Shown: positions 46,459 to 58,779 of the stretch, in pieces | How positions within the stretch are numbered: the stretch's first letter is position 1 | How the letters are laid out: the number at the start of each line of letters is the position of its first letter | Source of the DNA: Byssochlamys sp. IMV 00236 | Lineage: Eukaryota > Ascomycota > Eurotiomycetes > Eurotiales > Thermoascaceae | Assembly (NCBI GenBank): GCA_001931875.2 | Contig: MSJH02000810.1 | Coordinates: forward strand, 693,535-757,534 | Length of the DNA stretch: 64,000 nt | Direction of reading: 5' to 3' | The notes under the pieces: model-generated | Told to the model about the DNA's origin: nothing | Databases searched by the model: none | What the model saw: the letters and a program-made list of their open reading frames with translations, nothing else | Made by a program: the position numbers and the translations under genes

Positions 46459-47477
46459 TTAATTAGAAGCTATTAACTTTCTCACAGTGGTTTCAAAGTC
46501 CTCAGGCTCCCTTCCCAAGATTTGTTGCAGCAACGGATCAACAACTGCTGTCTCACCCCGACGGATACCTTCCCACGCTGTCGTCCATTCCCTGGAGAGA
46601 TTTACGCCTTTGTAGGTGTGACGGTCGCCAATCTGAGGCAGGGCGGTGTACTCGTCAACAGAAATCTGTCGAATGCGAAGAGGCTTTCCAACAATGCGAC
46701 CAAGAATCTCCACCGTCTCAGCAAGCGTGAGAACACGTGCTCCAGAGAGGAGGATAGTCTTGTTCAAGTATGGGAACGCTTCCGGGTTCTTCGCATACTG
46801 CGCGATCAGCTTAGCTGTCGCTTCGCCGAGTTCATCCCTCTTTACCCAGGCTACTCCAGGACCGGAACCGTCGTGTGGGATGGTGATTTCATCAGCCGGA
46901 TTTTTAGGGTCGAACCAGGCGGTGTAGATAGGGAACGACTCTGAATAGATACCTTCGCGAATGGCAGTGTATGTGAATCTATTCTTGTTCTCCTTAGCAA
47001 CCTCGTCGAGATAGGCCTCTGTTGCTATATGCGCCTTCATGACGTATGCGACGGTCTCCTTGGAAAGGCCCTTGCCGAAGCCCAAAGACGAATAGAAAAT
47101 GTGTTCGACACCACTACGGCGGGCAGAATCTATGGCGATCTTGTGTACCTGTATTTCTCGTATACATCAATAAACCATCTCGAGAAGTCTCATTTGTTGG
47201 TCGCATCGCTGCTCACCTTTTCGCGGTACTCATACTCGAATGACGCGTACGAAATCAACATCAGCACTCCAATACCGTCGAACGCACGGTGGAGAGAAGA
47301 AGGGTCGTCATAGTCGGCTTTGCGGACCGTCGCTCCAGCAGCGCTGACTTCTGCTAGCTTGTCGGGGTGTCGAGCAATGAAGACAAGGTTGGATGCAGGA
47401 ACCAGCTCGAGAATATGTTTGACGATGCTACCGCCGAGGCCGCCAGAAGCGGGAAAGACACCAATCTTCTTCGTCAT
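46459..47477 (-). CDS. NmrA-like NAD(P)-binding protein
   Basis: Exons 47477-47217 and 47148-46459 give 316 residues; the intron (GTGAGC ... ATACAG) is 68 nt. The N-terminus is an atypical-SDR Rossmann motif (KIGVFPASGGLGGSIVKHIL), with a basic patch (FIARHPDKL) after beta-2 that suggests NADP(H) and DYDDPSSLHRAFDGIGVLMLIS as expected for the NmrA family. The middle has IFYSSLGFGKGL and RFTYTAIREGIYSESFPIYTAWF, and the C-terminal half resembles the quinone oxidoreductase/HSCARG-like subgroup. Such proteins are either redox sensors that bind dinucleotides and regulate partners, as NmrA does with the GATA factor AreA, or reductases. A Tyr-xxx-Lys site is not evident. It shares a 650-bp divergent promoter with the Zn2Cys6 regulator. 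Confidence 0.88.
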
Positions 47478-48125
47478 GACGAGCCCTGTCTAAGCAGAAT
47501 AGAGCGTGAGTATGAAGTCTGCAGGATTCAATGGGAACTACGGAAGCCTTATAAGGGGAGCAGTTAGAGGGATATCATATTGCCAGCAAATTCGTGCCAG
47601 GACAGCTTGATCACTTCGATTGTTTTCGACTTGCTGACCAAGCGCGCGGGGCATGTTCCCCGCCAAAGTGTCGTCAACTTTACGGGGGGCTTCAGCAGAT
47701 GCAATAAATGCCGGGTTGCCTATTAATATTGCCTTCAACTGCCGACACACGAGTAAATGCAAATTTGGCTTATTGTGATCAGCAGAATAGAGCTTCAAAG
47801 CGACTAGAAACATCCGGAGATCATCGACTCTTCTTCGCCATTGGGATTCAGGTCCAGGGATATATAAGTAGCAACCCCGACATTAGCTATCAAGTATTCA
47901 TACCCGACCAGTAACAGCATGAAATACAGGAAGCGGTGAGAAGCTTGCTTGTATTAATACCTAGGTCACGTGACCTCCAGTAGCCAGCCAGCAGGAGCTC
48001 CTGAGCGTCCAACAAATATTGTGATTCTCGAATATCATGTCATGACACAAGACGGCTGATATCTGCTCGCTTTTGTGGTCTTCATGGTCGCGAAGGGTAC
48101 GATACATAGCCGTTGACGATTGTCC
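47478..48125. promoter_or_regulatory. Divergent promoter between the NmrA-like gene and the Zn2Cys6 regulator
   Basis: This 650-bp region must serve both genes. It contains the perfect palindrome AGGTCACGTGACCT (47963-47976) and a GATATATAAG sequence near 47859 that can act as a TATA element towards the regulator. Confidence 0.6.
47963..47976. promoter_or_regulatory. 14-bp palindrome with CACGTG core
   Basis: AGGTCACGTGACCT is identical on both strands. CACGTG is bound by bHLH and some bZIP factors in fungi (for example Cbf1/Pho4-type). It sits about 150 bases upstream of the regulator and about 490 upstream of the NmrA-like gene. CACGTGAC occurs again upstream of the amidase at 50264-50271. 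Confidence 0.55.
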
Positions 48126-50029
48126 ATGACGAGCGGTCGAAGCGCACAGGGTTGCTGGACCTGTCGTCTACGGCGGAAGAAGTGCGACGAGGCAACTCCT
48201 GTCTGCTTCTCCTGCGACTCACGTAATATACAATGCCATGGGTATGGGCAACGGCCGGAATGGATGGATGGTGGCGAGCGTGAGCGTGCGGAACTCGCGC
48301 GCATCAAGCAATGCGTGAAGAAGAATCGTCGCCAGAAACGATTACGCTCACAGCAATTGCATTCTGCTGCTAGCCCCCAGACACCTCCATTAACAGGATC
48401 TGACCAGCACAGTACGGAGGGAAATGATAATAGAAACGTTTCTCGAGTTACTAAGACTGGGCCCGATAGAAGAGAGGACTTGTCACCGACAGTTTCACAT
48501 CCTCCAGAAAGCCCTCTGGATTTGTCCTCGCATAATGCAGACGGTAACTACAATGGCGAATATCTGAGTTTGATACCTGAAGTCAACACGCCGAATTGCC
48601 CTGCTAAATTGTCGCTTCCAGCTCGATCTCCATCACAGCACCATTTACCGCAGTCGGTGCTTCCGCCACTGCGTATCCTGCACCACCGCGAAACTGAGCT
48701 CTTGATGCACTACCTGGATCATGTATTTCATCTGCAATTTCGGTTCCATTCACCGTCCGTTCGCACAGGTGGCAGAGGGTGGCTGCTTTGGCTACTCATC
48801 CGGACAGGCCCTCTTTATCATGCTGCTCTGAGTCTCAGCGCATTGCATCAACATGTGATCCTCCACCGAAAAGAGAATGCAGATTCTTCAGGGACGTGGA
48901 ACCGCCTCAGTCCCACGTTGCATGAACTCAATGAGTACCATGGTCGGACACTACAGGAACTGCAGATTTGTCTGCAAACCAGTCAGATGGATACTGACCA
49001 CCCTGACTTGGGCAGACAGGTCGAGATCCTTGCCTGTGGTGTCCAACTGATCAGCTTCCAAGTATGACTCCCGATGACACCCCATATAGGCATCGCTGAT
49101 GACTGTAGTTGTTCCAAGGGGGTGTTAGTGATTGGCAGATGCACGTAAATGCCGTTGCCGCACTGATTTCCTCAATTGAAGATCACCGGCAGTTACAGCT
49201 GGAACACTCGCCGGATGGGGAAGAACTTCATACGTCCGCAGACCCCTTTTCTGCACCATCTCCTGAGGAAGCAGCGCTTCATTTCCTCAGCGCTGTAGTT
49301 ATTTGGTTCGATATCGCTGCCTGTGTGTCAACAGGCACCGCTCCTCGACTTCTCCATCATCACCCCTCTCTTCTCGGATCTGGACGTATTGACCTTGCCA
49401 ATGTGATGGGCTGCCGCTCCTGGGCAATGGAGACCATAGGTCAGATAGCCGCCCTGTCTGCCTGGAAGCAGGAGCTCGTGACTGACGGCAGAGGCGTCAG
49501 CATCTGGGAATTGGTTGAGAAGGGGAAATCCATTCAATCACGCCTAGAATCAGAAATCGGGGCACTCGAGGCAGAAACTGTGACAGAATACCAGCGAAAC
49601 TCCACGCGCGCTGTTCAGTCTGCGATTACTTACGCCTTCGCATGTGGGGCCTTGGTATACCTGCATGTAACAGTATCAGGGGCATATCCCTCTCTGCCAG
49701 AGATAAAGAGTTCTGTGTCGCAGACCTTATCCGCATTGTACAATGTGGTACAGGTGAGCAACGATCCCCAGTCAATCAGAGGCGTAGTTTTGCCACTTTG
49801 CGTGGCTGGCTGCATGGTAGACCTGGAGACAGGCCTGCAAGAAGAATATCGGCATTTGATACTTGATATGGGAGATGACGCTCGCGAATTCGGGAACACT
49901 TCAACTGTACTTTCGGTCATGGAGAAATGCTGGGAGATGCGCCAGACGCATCCTAAAGGTGACGGAAATGGCCCCTGGGACTGGAGACGCGCGATGGAAT
50001 GCCTAGGAGTGAGAGCATTTCTAATTTAG
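48126..50029 (+). CDS. Zn2Cys6 fungal transcription factor
   Basis: Exons 48126-49061 and 49109-50029 encode 618 residues; the 47-nt intron starts GTATGA and ends CTGTAG. The binuclear zinc cluster is at the very N-terminus: Cys10, 13, 20, 27, 30 and 37 (GCWTCRLRRKKCDE...), followed by a basic linker (KKNRRQKRLRSQQ). A Ser/Pro/Gln-rich disordered region (about residues 80-190) precedes a large helical domain of the fungal-specific regulator type (LLMHYLDHVFHLQF, GPLYHAALSLSALHQH, CGVQLISFQLFQGG), similar to the Fungal_trans_2 family. It lies between, and is transcribed away from, the NmrA-like gene and towards the amidase, so it is the likely local regulator of the cluster. Two more codons upstream are in frame but lack an ATG. 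Confidence 0.9.
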
Positions 50030-50764
50030 AGCTGGCCTCAGAATTCACAGTCAATGTACACAGAAATTTCCCGAAAACGGTAATTTGCTGTGCGTCAACC
50101 TAGATCTTGCACTCTGACACTATATGGTACATATTTCATAAGTAGACCGGTTGCCATCCGTCAAATGGACCACTGTCGTCTCTCTAATGCTACATCGCGA
50201 ATATATATTCGGTCTACTGATTCCAATCCAAAAACAGAACACATAAGCCATTGTATTGAGCAGCACGTGACAGTGTATCGTTTAGGGAAAGGCGACACGA
50301 GGCCTCGGCACGCCTTTCCCAGAACACCATCTGATAACATTTGGCCCCTAGAAGCCGATTTCTGTGCCGTCCTACTCCACCGACTGAACTGTCGATAGCT
50401 AGCAGATTCATAGGGCTCTAGAATAGACCCGTTAACATGAGCCGAGAGTAACTTGGCAAAAAGGAGCAGCCCACATTATGGACCATTGCTCGCGAATAGA
50501 GCGTCCGCATAAAGCGGCTGGTACCTACTGAACACTGAGGCTTGGTCATGGACGACATGAATGCATCTGCGATGTGGTACAGTACTTTTTTCATGAACGT
50601 TTTAATATCCTTAGAGGACCTCGATTCTTGACAATTTATTCTCCTGTGTCTGATCAGTCCATTCATTCATGTAGTTTGCTCTCCGCCCTTTGCCACTTTT
50701 ATCACTCGTTGAATATCATAGGAGATCACTGAGCCCATACTTCGTTATAACGCCAAGGTTCGCA
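50030..50764. promoter_or_regulatory. Upstream region of the amidase gene
   Basis: 735 bases between the regulator stop and the amidase start. It holds CACGTGAC at 50264-50271 and TGATAA (GATA-factor type, as bound by AreA) at 50332-50337. No gene is supported on either strand. Confidence 0.5.
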
Positions 50765-52683
50765 ATGCCCGAAGACTGGCGCACTATCGCTGCGCATCGT
50801 AGAAAAGAGATCTATGACAGAATCCCTGCAGAATACCTAGTGGACACGACCCTCCTGGCACAACAGAAACTGATCGACCTGCCTTACCGATGTGGTCTTC
50901 TCACTCCTCAAGAGCTTCGTATCACCGAACACACGGCAGTTGAACTCCTGCGACGGATCCACGATGGAACATATTCAGCCGTGGAGGTCACAAAGGCCTT
51001 TTGCAAGAGAGCGGCAATCGCGCACCAAGCGGGATGTGTACCTAATACTTCTTCCATATCAATTGAGGATCCCTGGCTAGGATAAGAAGTCTTACTGAGT
51101 TATCGACACTTGCAGACCAATTGTCTCGCATATGTGATGTTTAAAGAAGCGCTAGATGCTGCAGCTGCTCTGGACGAGTATATGCGTGTTGAAGGAAAGC
51201 CCAAGGGCCCGCTACATGGTCTTCCTATTTCTGTCAAGGAGCATGTCTATCTTGTTGGTACTCCAGCGACGTCGGGATTGATGGCGTGGGCAGACCAAAT
51301 GAGCCCGGAGGATGCCCTCTTAGTGAGAGTCCTGCGAGAGGCAGGGGCGGTGTTTCATGTCAAGACGACGAATCCGCAGACTCTCATGGTAAGTGTGAAT
51401 ATGCATATATTATCGACACTTTCTGCAGGGGGAGGGGACTGAAAACCAGTCCATACAGGCAATTGAGACCGACAGCAATCTCTTCGGTCGAACAGTGAAC
51501 CCGCATAACACGGCTTTGACGCCAGGCGGAAGTAGTGGTGGAGAAGGAGCATTGATTGCAATGCGTGGGAGTCTTCTGGGGATTGGAACCGATATTGGTA
51601 AATGTTAATTATAACGAGATCAGAAGGAAATACTCCCGCTGACACAATTCTAGGAGGATCGATCCGAGTGCCGTCTGGCTTTTGTGGAATCTACGGCATC
51701 AAGCCTAGCGTAGCTAGAATCCCGCACGGTGGGCTCACTGGTCTTCATGATGGAATGGAGAATATCGTCGGTGTCTGCGGCCCAATGGCAACATGCATCG
51801 ATGATTTAAACCTGTTCTGTCAGGTCGTGCTAGACAGTGAGCCCTGGCACCACGAGCCTTCTCTTGTTGAGATACCATGGAAAGCAAATCTTGAGCCTCC
51901 GAAGAAGATGATTATTGGAGTACTGTGGAATGATGGAATTGTCCAGCCACATCCCCCTGTCTCCCGGGCACTACAGGAAGCGGTCGTTGCGTTACGACAA
52001 GCCGGTCACACGATAATCGAATGGAAACCTTATTATCATGCAGAACTCATCGACTGCATCAACAAGGCTTACTTCCTTGATGGTGGAAGGGAGTACCGTG
52101 AGATGATGAAAGAAGCTGGAGAGCCTGCTGTTCCTATAATAGAATGGATTCTAAACACCGTGGCCAAGAAGGAGTACACTCTTCAAGAGTCGTGGCTGGT
52201 AGGTCTTTTTGCATTTGTTTCGGGAAGGACAAGCATTAGAACTGACTAGGACAGATAAATGCTGAACGTAATCGCCTCCGAACTCTCTATTCTGAGCAGC
52301 TCCGTCAGACTCAGGTCGATGCGATCCTCTGCCCCGTCGGGCCATCCGTCGCATCCGCACATGATGAGAGTCGGTACTGGGGTTATTGCTCTGTTTTTAA
52401 CGCCTTGGACTTCAGTGCCGCAGTGCTACCTGTTAGTACTGTCAAGGAAACAGACACGTGGGAAAGATACCCCCGTGTCAGCGAAAAGCCCCTAAGCGAT
52501 ATAGATGCTTGGTATGAGAGTCTGTATGGCAAGGGAACAGATGGACCGCGAAAGTACTGTGACGCTCCAGTATCATTGCAGCTTGTGAGCAGGCGGTTTC
52601 AAGAGGAGAAGTTGCTCGCAGTCATGGCCAGTGTGGACGGGGTCCTGCAAGATAGGTCGAAGCTGCCGGCTAATGGCTATTAG
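50765..52683 (+). CDS. Amidase-signature family hydrolase (acetamidase/FAAH-like)
   Basis: Exons 50765-51037, 51116-51388, 51459-51597, 51654-52198 and 52255-52683 give 552 residues. The amidase-signature triad is intact: Lys132 in PISVKEH, Ser207 in TPGGSSGGEG and Ser231 in GTDIGGSIR. The spacing (75 and 24 residues) equals that of mammalian FAAH (Lys142, Ser217, Ser241). The N-terminal helical part (DWRTIAAHRRKEIYDRIP, LLTPQELRITE) is typical of fungal acetamidase-like enzymes that free ammonia from amides. There is no signal peptide, so it is probably cytosolic. GATA and CACGTG sites lie upstream. A longer in-frame start exists at 50690 but gives an unconvincing N-terminus. Confidence 0.92.
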
Positions 52684-53169
52684 GACTGTTTAGAGTGACA
52701 GTGGAAAGATTTTCCTCACAGGAAGCACATATGCATGAGGGTCTATACAAAGAGAGTTAAGGAAGCTTACTTTGAACATAAATATTATGGTGTGTACAGT
52801 ATTGCCCCGGCATTTCTTGTGCCACGATATGTGCCACATTTAATGGTATACTTACTAGAAAGCTCAGAGCAATAAAAAAGCATCTAGAATCCATCTATAT
52901 CGCTTCCAAGAGTATAACTACATTTTCCACCAGCGACGATTGTCTTCTTTTTCGGTTAGTCGTTGGCAACACCGAATGAATTACCCATGTCAACTGCGAA
53001 TATATGGCATAAACTAGCATTTGCGTTTAAACGTAGGAATATTGACCCAGCCAGCATGAATTTCGTTACAGCAGTTGGTATCGGCTAACAGAAACCACTT
53101 GCAGATGATGTAGAAATACAGTCGTAAAACATAACAACAATTGACTCTTCAACTCGTGGGTCATAAGCT
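52684..53169. other. Convergent intergenic region
   Basis: About 490 bases between the amidase stop and the flavin-protein stop. AT-rich, no gene seen. Confidence 0.35.
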
Positions 53170-54183
53170 TCATTCAGACGTGACTTTCTGCCATGAGCTT
53201 AATTCCACATCAGACGGAATCGCCACTCTCTCCGCATAACTCTTCTCGGCTTCATTCCTTGTTGACCGCCAATCCTCCAGATGTTCTTGCACTTCACGCT
53301 CCGGAAAGCCGCCACTGCTGACTGGTGTCCCGAGGACTTCATACAAGGGCACGACACCCGTCCAGACATCCTGTCGAGTACCCATTTCTCTTGGTTCAAA
53401 GCTGCCTATGTTCGATGCACGAACCTTGGCAGATGCACTACGAATCTTTACGCGCATTACTTGCACGCTTTTAACGGCCGAGGGGGACACGGGGTTCGTG
53501 CCTGACCAGCGTCGCCGTACCATGTGATTGGTGAGCAGATGCATAGCATAGCGGCGTTCTTCGAGGCTCGACACAAGCTCCGCATCGCCGTGAACGACGA
53601 CTGAGCGATAGTTTAATGAATGTCCGTTTGGAGTGAAAAACATAACAACTCCATCGACTGGGCGGTCGAGTCAGCTGTTTGCTCCGGAAGCTGGTTGTCA
53701 AGGATAGGTGATAGTACCTTTGGTGGAACTGATGCAGACGCGTACAGAGCCATTCTCCTTGATGGCTTTACACAATAAGGATGCTGCGTTGCCGTGTAGA
53801 TAGAGATCCGCCGGCCCATCGGTCATTGATTCCTGCTGGTGCATATATTGTTCCTCGTCCCCGTCATCCTCTGGTAATGGATTGTTTGGGTCATAACGAC
53901 CTAGAACGGCCGTCAGTGGCAGGTTCATCGGTATCGGTTCGCCCTCTTCATCTTTGATGATAAAGGAAACGTGCGAAACGAAGGTCGAGGCGAGGATGGA
54001 GTGCACGGTGCGGTAATCGTAGTGGCCTTTATAGAGGGTTAGCTCCTAAGCTTGAGTAACTGCTGTTTTCATCTGCTTACCTCTTTGCTTGTAGACACGG
54101 ACTGTGTTCAAAGCAGTTTTGGGGTAAGCTGAAGCATTGCCGGAGCCATTATTAAGACTACCTCGTTCGACCTCGCCGGGCAT
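53170..54183 (-). CDS. Pyridoxamine 5'-phosphate oxidase-like FMN-binding split-barrel protein
   Basis: Exons 54183-54081, 54026-53718 and 53657-53170 encode 299 residues. The start MPGEVERGSLNNGSG is followed, across intron 1, by RVYKQRGHYDYRTVHSILAS, then FVSHVSFIIKDEEGEPIPMNLPL and a typical split-barrel strand pattern: DLYLHGNAASLLCKAI, RVCISSTKVDGVVMFFTP, HSLNYRSVVVHGDAELVSS. This resembles the Pyridox_ox_2/NimA-like group, FMN or F420-type flavoproteins that reduce small molecules. It does not look like the true vitamin B6 enzyme. An acidic insertion (LPEDDGDEEQYMHQQ) lies near residue 85. It is the last gene before the AT-rich block, with its promoter next to the boundary. Confidence 0.82.
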
Positions 54184-54479
54184 TGTCACGGCTCACAACT
54201 TCCAGATTTCTCAATGCGTTGCGCGACAACAGGATTTGATTGTTGATAGAGGATAGACATTGCGAACGAGTAAACTTGAATTCGAGCTCTGAAAAATAGT
54301 CGCTGGAGTGCTCACTCACTAACCGTGGATTCTGTCGCGGTGCGCATCTCCGTTCATATTATGCTTGTCGGCGGGGTCGGCGACGGGGAAGGGCGAGCCG
54401 AGGTGAAGCTCTGCGGTCGGCAGGCCCAGCCGACCACGTGCGGACGGGCCATCATCGTGTTGTTCAGAAGAAGAAAGTT
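54184..54479. promoter_or_regulatory. Promoter of the flavin-protein gene, bordering the AT-rich block
   Basis: About 300 bases of normal composition, GC-rich at 54370-54450, with CACGTG at 54435-54440. Composition drops abruptly just to the right. Confidence 0.45.
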
Positions 54480-57400
54480 GATTACTAAGAGATATCTATG
54501 CCTAAGGCTATATAGTAGAGAATAACTAAGCTAAATAATATAAGAAAAGACTATATCCTCCCCTCTTTAAATGAGCTAATCAGGTTTAATATAACTAGGC
54601 TAGCGCATTAGCTTAAGGTATAAAGTTATATAAGGTTATAGACTTCACTATATAATTCTTTTTATATATTTATTACTCCTTTTTATAGGTAATAAATTAA
54701 TTATTCTATTATTTCTTTATAGTAGTTTTAAATATAAATATATTTTTATAATTTTATAATTCTATAATATCTTATTATAGAGATATTATTATTTTAGATC
54801 TAAATCTTATACTCTTAGCTAATATTATATTTACTTAAATTAAGAGAAGTTTATTATCTTTTTAAAATATATAATAGTTAAAGCAGTATTAGTATAATAA
54901 AATTATAGTCTTATAATATAATAATATTTTTTAAGAAATATACTAGAATAATATTCTTATATATATAAAGGATATTATTAATAAACCTTATAAATATATA
55001 TTATAATATCGCAGATATTATTAATAATTATAGCCTATAATTAATATATATTAAAATAAAGATAAAGTAAAATATTATAGTCTAAAAATAGCCCTTAGGC
55101 TATATTATTATTATATTTTAGTTCTTAGAGTTATAAATAATATATATATAAATTATATTTATTTCTTAAAATAAGGCTAATATTTCTTAGGTAAATTATT
55201 ATATTATTCCTTCCCCTTCTTAAATTATACTAATTATATAGTTAATATTATTTATAATATAATTGCTTAAAATTCTTCTTCTAAAAAATTAGAGATAAAA
55301 TCTAATAAAGATAAACCTATTAATAATAAATATAAACATTTCTATAATAATATTATAATATCTATAAATAAATATACTTATAAAAATATAATTAAAAGAT
55401 TTATTTTAATAATAGAAATATTATAATAATCTATCTAAATATAGCTTATTTTTAGTTATTCTCTTTCTTTATAGTCTGCGCAATATTATCTATATTTTTT
55501 ATATATTATATTAGATTATAAATAAGTATATAAGCCTTATAATAAATTATTATTAATAGTTAATCTTTTAAATATTATTATTACTCTCTGTAATATAATA
55601 ACTAGATATATATATACTATTCTAGATAATCGCGTTTTAAATAAAGTATATTAGACTTAGATAAATAAGGAAGTTATATATATTTTATTTTTAGAGAAAA
55701 ATAGGAAAAAAATAAAATTTATCTTTAATTAGATTTATAAATAGGATAAAAATATTATAATATTTAAAGAGAATAAGAATAATATAATAATAACTATTAA
55801 AAGAGAGAAAGATATTAATTATTATAATAATAGTCTTACTATAAAAAATAATATAAAAGATAAAGATAATATATAATAACTGCTTATTTCTATTATATAT
55901 TAATAATTATAATATAGAGAGTTTAAAGAGTAATAAAAATAAGAGTAATAATTTATTAATATTAATAATAAATAAAAATCTATAGTTCTAAGAAATTTCT
56001 ATTTTTATTTTACTAAAATATTTTTTAAGATAATACTTTATAGTAGTTTCTATAGGTTTTTAGGGATAATATTAATATTATAATATAATAGCCTAACTAT
56101 TAATAGAATTTATAGTTAAATAGAATTTTATAATAGTTATACTTTTAACTAATTCTTTTACTTTTAATATTATTAAAGAGGAAATATAATAAAGTAAGGG
56201 TTAGTAATTAATTTTAGCCTATACTATAAGTTATAGATATTAATATTATAAGATAATAATAATTTAATAAATTTAATTAGCACTATTAGTAATAGCTTAG
56301 TTATAATTATTAAATCTATTAATCTTAAATTCTTAAGATAGTTATTATTCTCTATAATTAGATTTTTTAGCTTCTATATATTTACTATTTCTTTATTACT
56401 ATTATCCTATTTATTTATTATTAATATTCTAATAATAATCTTTAGTAATATATTTACTATAGATATTAATAGTATAGATATTAAAAGTTCTTTATTTAGC
56501 TTATTAATAGGTCTATTTAAAATATTTTAATCTTTTATTAATATTTAATTTTTAATAGTTATTATATTATATATAATACTATTATCTGTTTTATTAATTA
56601 GTTATAATTATAATATAAGATAATTCTCTTATAGCTATTCTTATATTTAATATAAGATAGCTTCTTAATATAATCTCCGCCATTTTATTAATATTATTAT
56701 ATTAAGTTTATTATAAATTAAAGATAGTAATTCTTCTATATTAATAATAATATTTACCTCTAGTAAGATTATAATAATATTATATAATTTGCATAATTCT
56801 ATTTATTATTTTAGAGTTAATTAAGATTATAAAACTATATTATTAAATATATATACTAGAATTAATTAATTTCTATTAATAAGATATTATAAAATATTGC
56901 TATTATAGTTAGCTAAATAATATATTTTAAGAAAATAAGCTATAAGGATTTTATATAATTTAAATTAATATCTTTTAAATTTTTAATATACTTTATTATA
57001 AATAAGTACCTATTTATTAAATTTAAAAAAAGACTTAATAATATTATTATAATAAACTTATAATACTTATATTATTTTTTTTAATAATCTTTTATTAGCT
57101 ATAAGCTAAGTATATTATAATATAGCAATTTATTTTTTATATACTTTAATTATATTTATAATCTCTAATAAATATAGTAGATTATTATTAAAGAGTAATA
57201 TTAAATAATATTTATATAGGAGATAAAAGAAGCTATACCTTATAGTCTAGTATAATCTAATATATATTATAAAGATTGCTTATAAAAGATATTTATCCTA
57301 TAAATAGATAGGCTTATTAATAAGTATTTTAATTAATATATTATCTAATAGATTATTATAATTCTTAATCTTACTATTAGTTTTTAAGTAATATAATATA

Positions 57401-58189
57401 ATATACTAATAATATATACTAATAATCTTTAAGTAATAGATAATTATTTAAGAAAGGAAATTAGAGCTATTATTAAATAATAGTTCCTATAAAGCTCTAT
57501 AATTAATAAAGATATAATTATAGATAAACTTTATAATTATTTTATTTTTTATATTTAATAATACTTCTATAACTAGCTATCTTATTATATATTTAATTAT
57601 AGTAATAATCTATTTATTATAGTTTAATATAGTTAATAAAATACTAATAAGATTAATTACCTAATAATTAAATAATTAGATATTATAACTAGTAAAAGTT
57701 TATAATATCTTATATTTAAGGCCTAGCTATATTTATTATACTACCTAATATTTAGGATAATATTATATAAAGTATTATATATCTTTCTATATTATTAGCT
57801 ACTATATATAAGGTTATATAACTTTAAATAAAGCTAAATATCTAAGGTATCTATAATCTATATATATTTCTTCTAAGAAATTATTATAAAAGAATAAATA
57901 AAGATAGAGAATATTATTATTACTATTATAATATTATAAGAATTCTTCTATATTAAATATAAACTTATTCTTTTTCTTATTAATTATAGATTATAAGTAT
58001 TATAGCAATATTATTTTATTATTAAATATAGTAACTATTATATTATATTATTCTACCTTATTTTATCTAATTATAAGAGAGTTAATAATATATTATATTG
58101 CTTTTTTCTCTTCTAATATAAAGTTAGGGTATTATAATATTATATCTAGGATAATAGTTTAACTACTTAGGTAATATTTAATATTAAGA

Positions 58190-58500
58190 TTATAATCTTA
58201 AAAATCTATTAATTATTATATTAATTGTTTTAATAGAGTTTTTATTATTTATATATATTTAAGATTTTTATAATTAATAAGGACTATAATCTTATATCTA
58301 TTATTAAGATATATATATTAAATTATAAGAGTATATTTAATTACTAGCAATTCTTTTTTATATATTAAGTAATTTTTTTTATAAATTATTAATTTATAAC
58401 CTTTAAAAGTAATTAAATATAAGCCTTTTATAGTTATATCTTTTTATAGTAAATTATAACTAATTGCTTAATTGCTAGTATTTATTTTAAAAATAAATAG
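58190..58500 (-). pseudogene. RNase H domain relic of a Ty3/gypsy pol gene
   Basis: Reading the minus strand through stops gives KPIL.LLNIFKLFIFKINTS at about 58456-58530, matching the start of the retroelement RNase H (normally ...PFI.ETDAS, here with Asp changed). Further down, at about 58240-58300, comes VLINYKNLKYI, matching the VxTDHKNLxYF block with Asp and His codons altered. Order and direction fit RT followed by RNase H. Confidence 0.65.
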
Positions 58501-58779
58501 TTTAAAGATATTTAATAATTAGAGAATAGGTTTACTAATAATACTTTTTTTTAATTATTTAAATATATATTAATATTATACTGTCTATTTAATCCTATAA
58601 TATTTCTATTTATATAATTATATATTGCTTTCTTTTAAAAGGTCTAATAAGAGTATAATAATATTAATAAAATTCTTAATATAATATTAATAATATTATA
58701 TTAATCTTAAGAACTAGTAAATCTTATAAATATTAATAGGTATTAGCTATTCTTTAATAATCTTTATCTTTAACTATAT

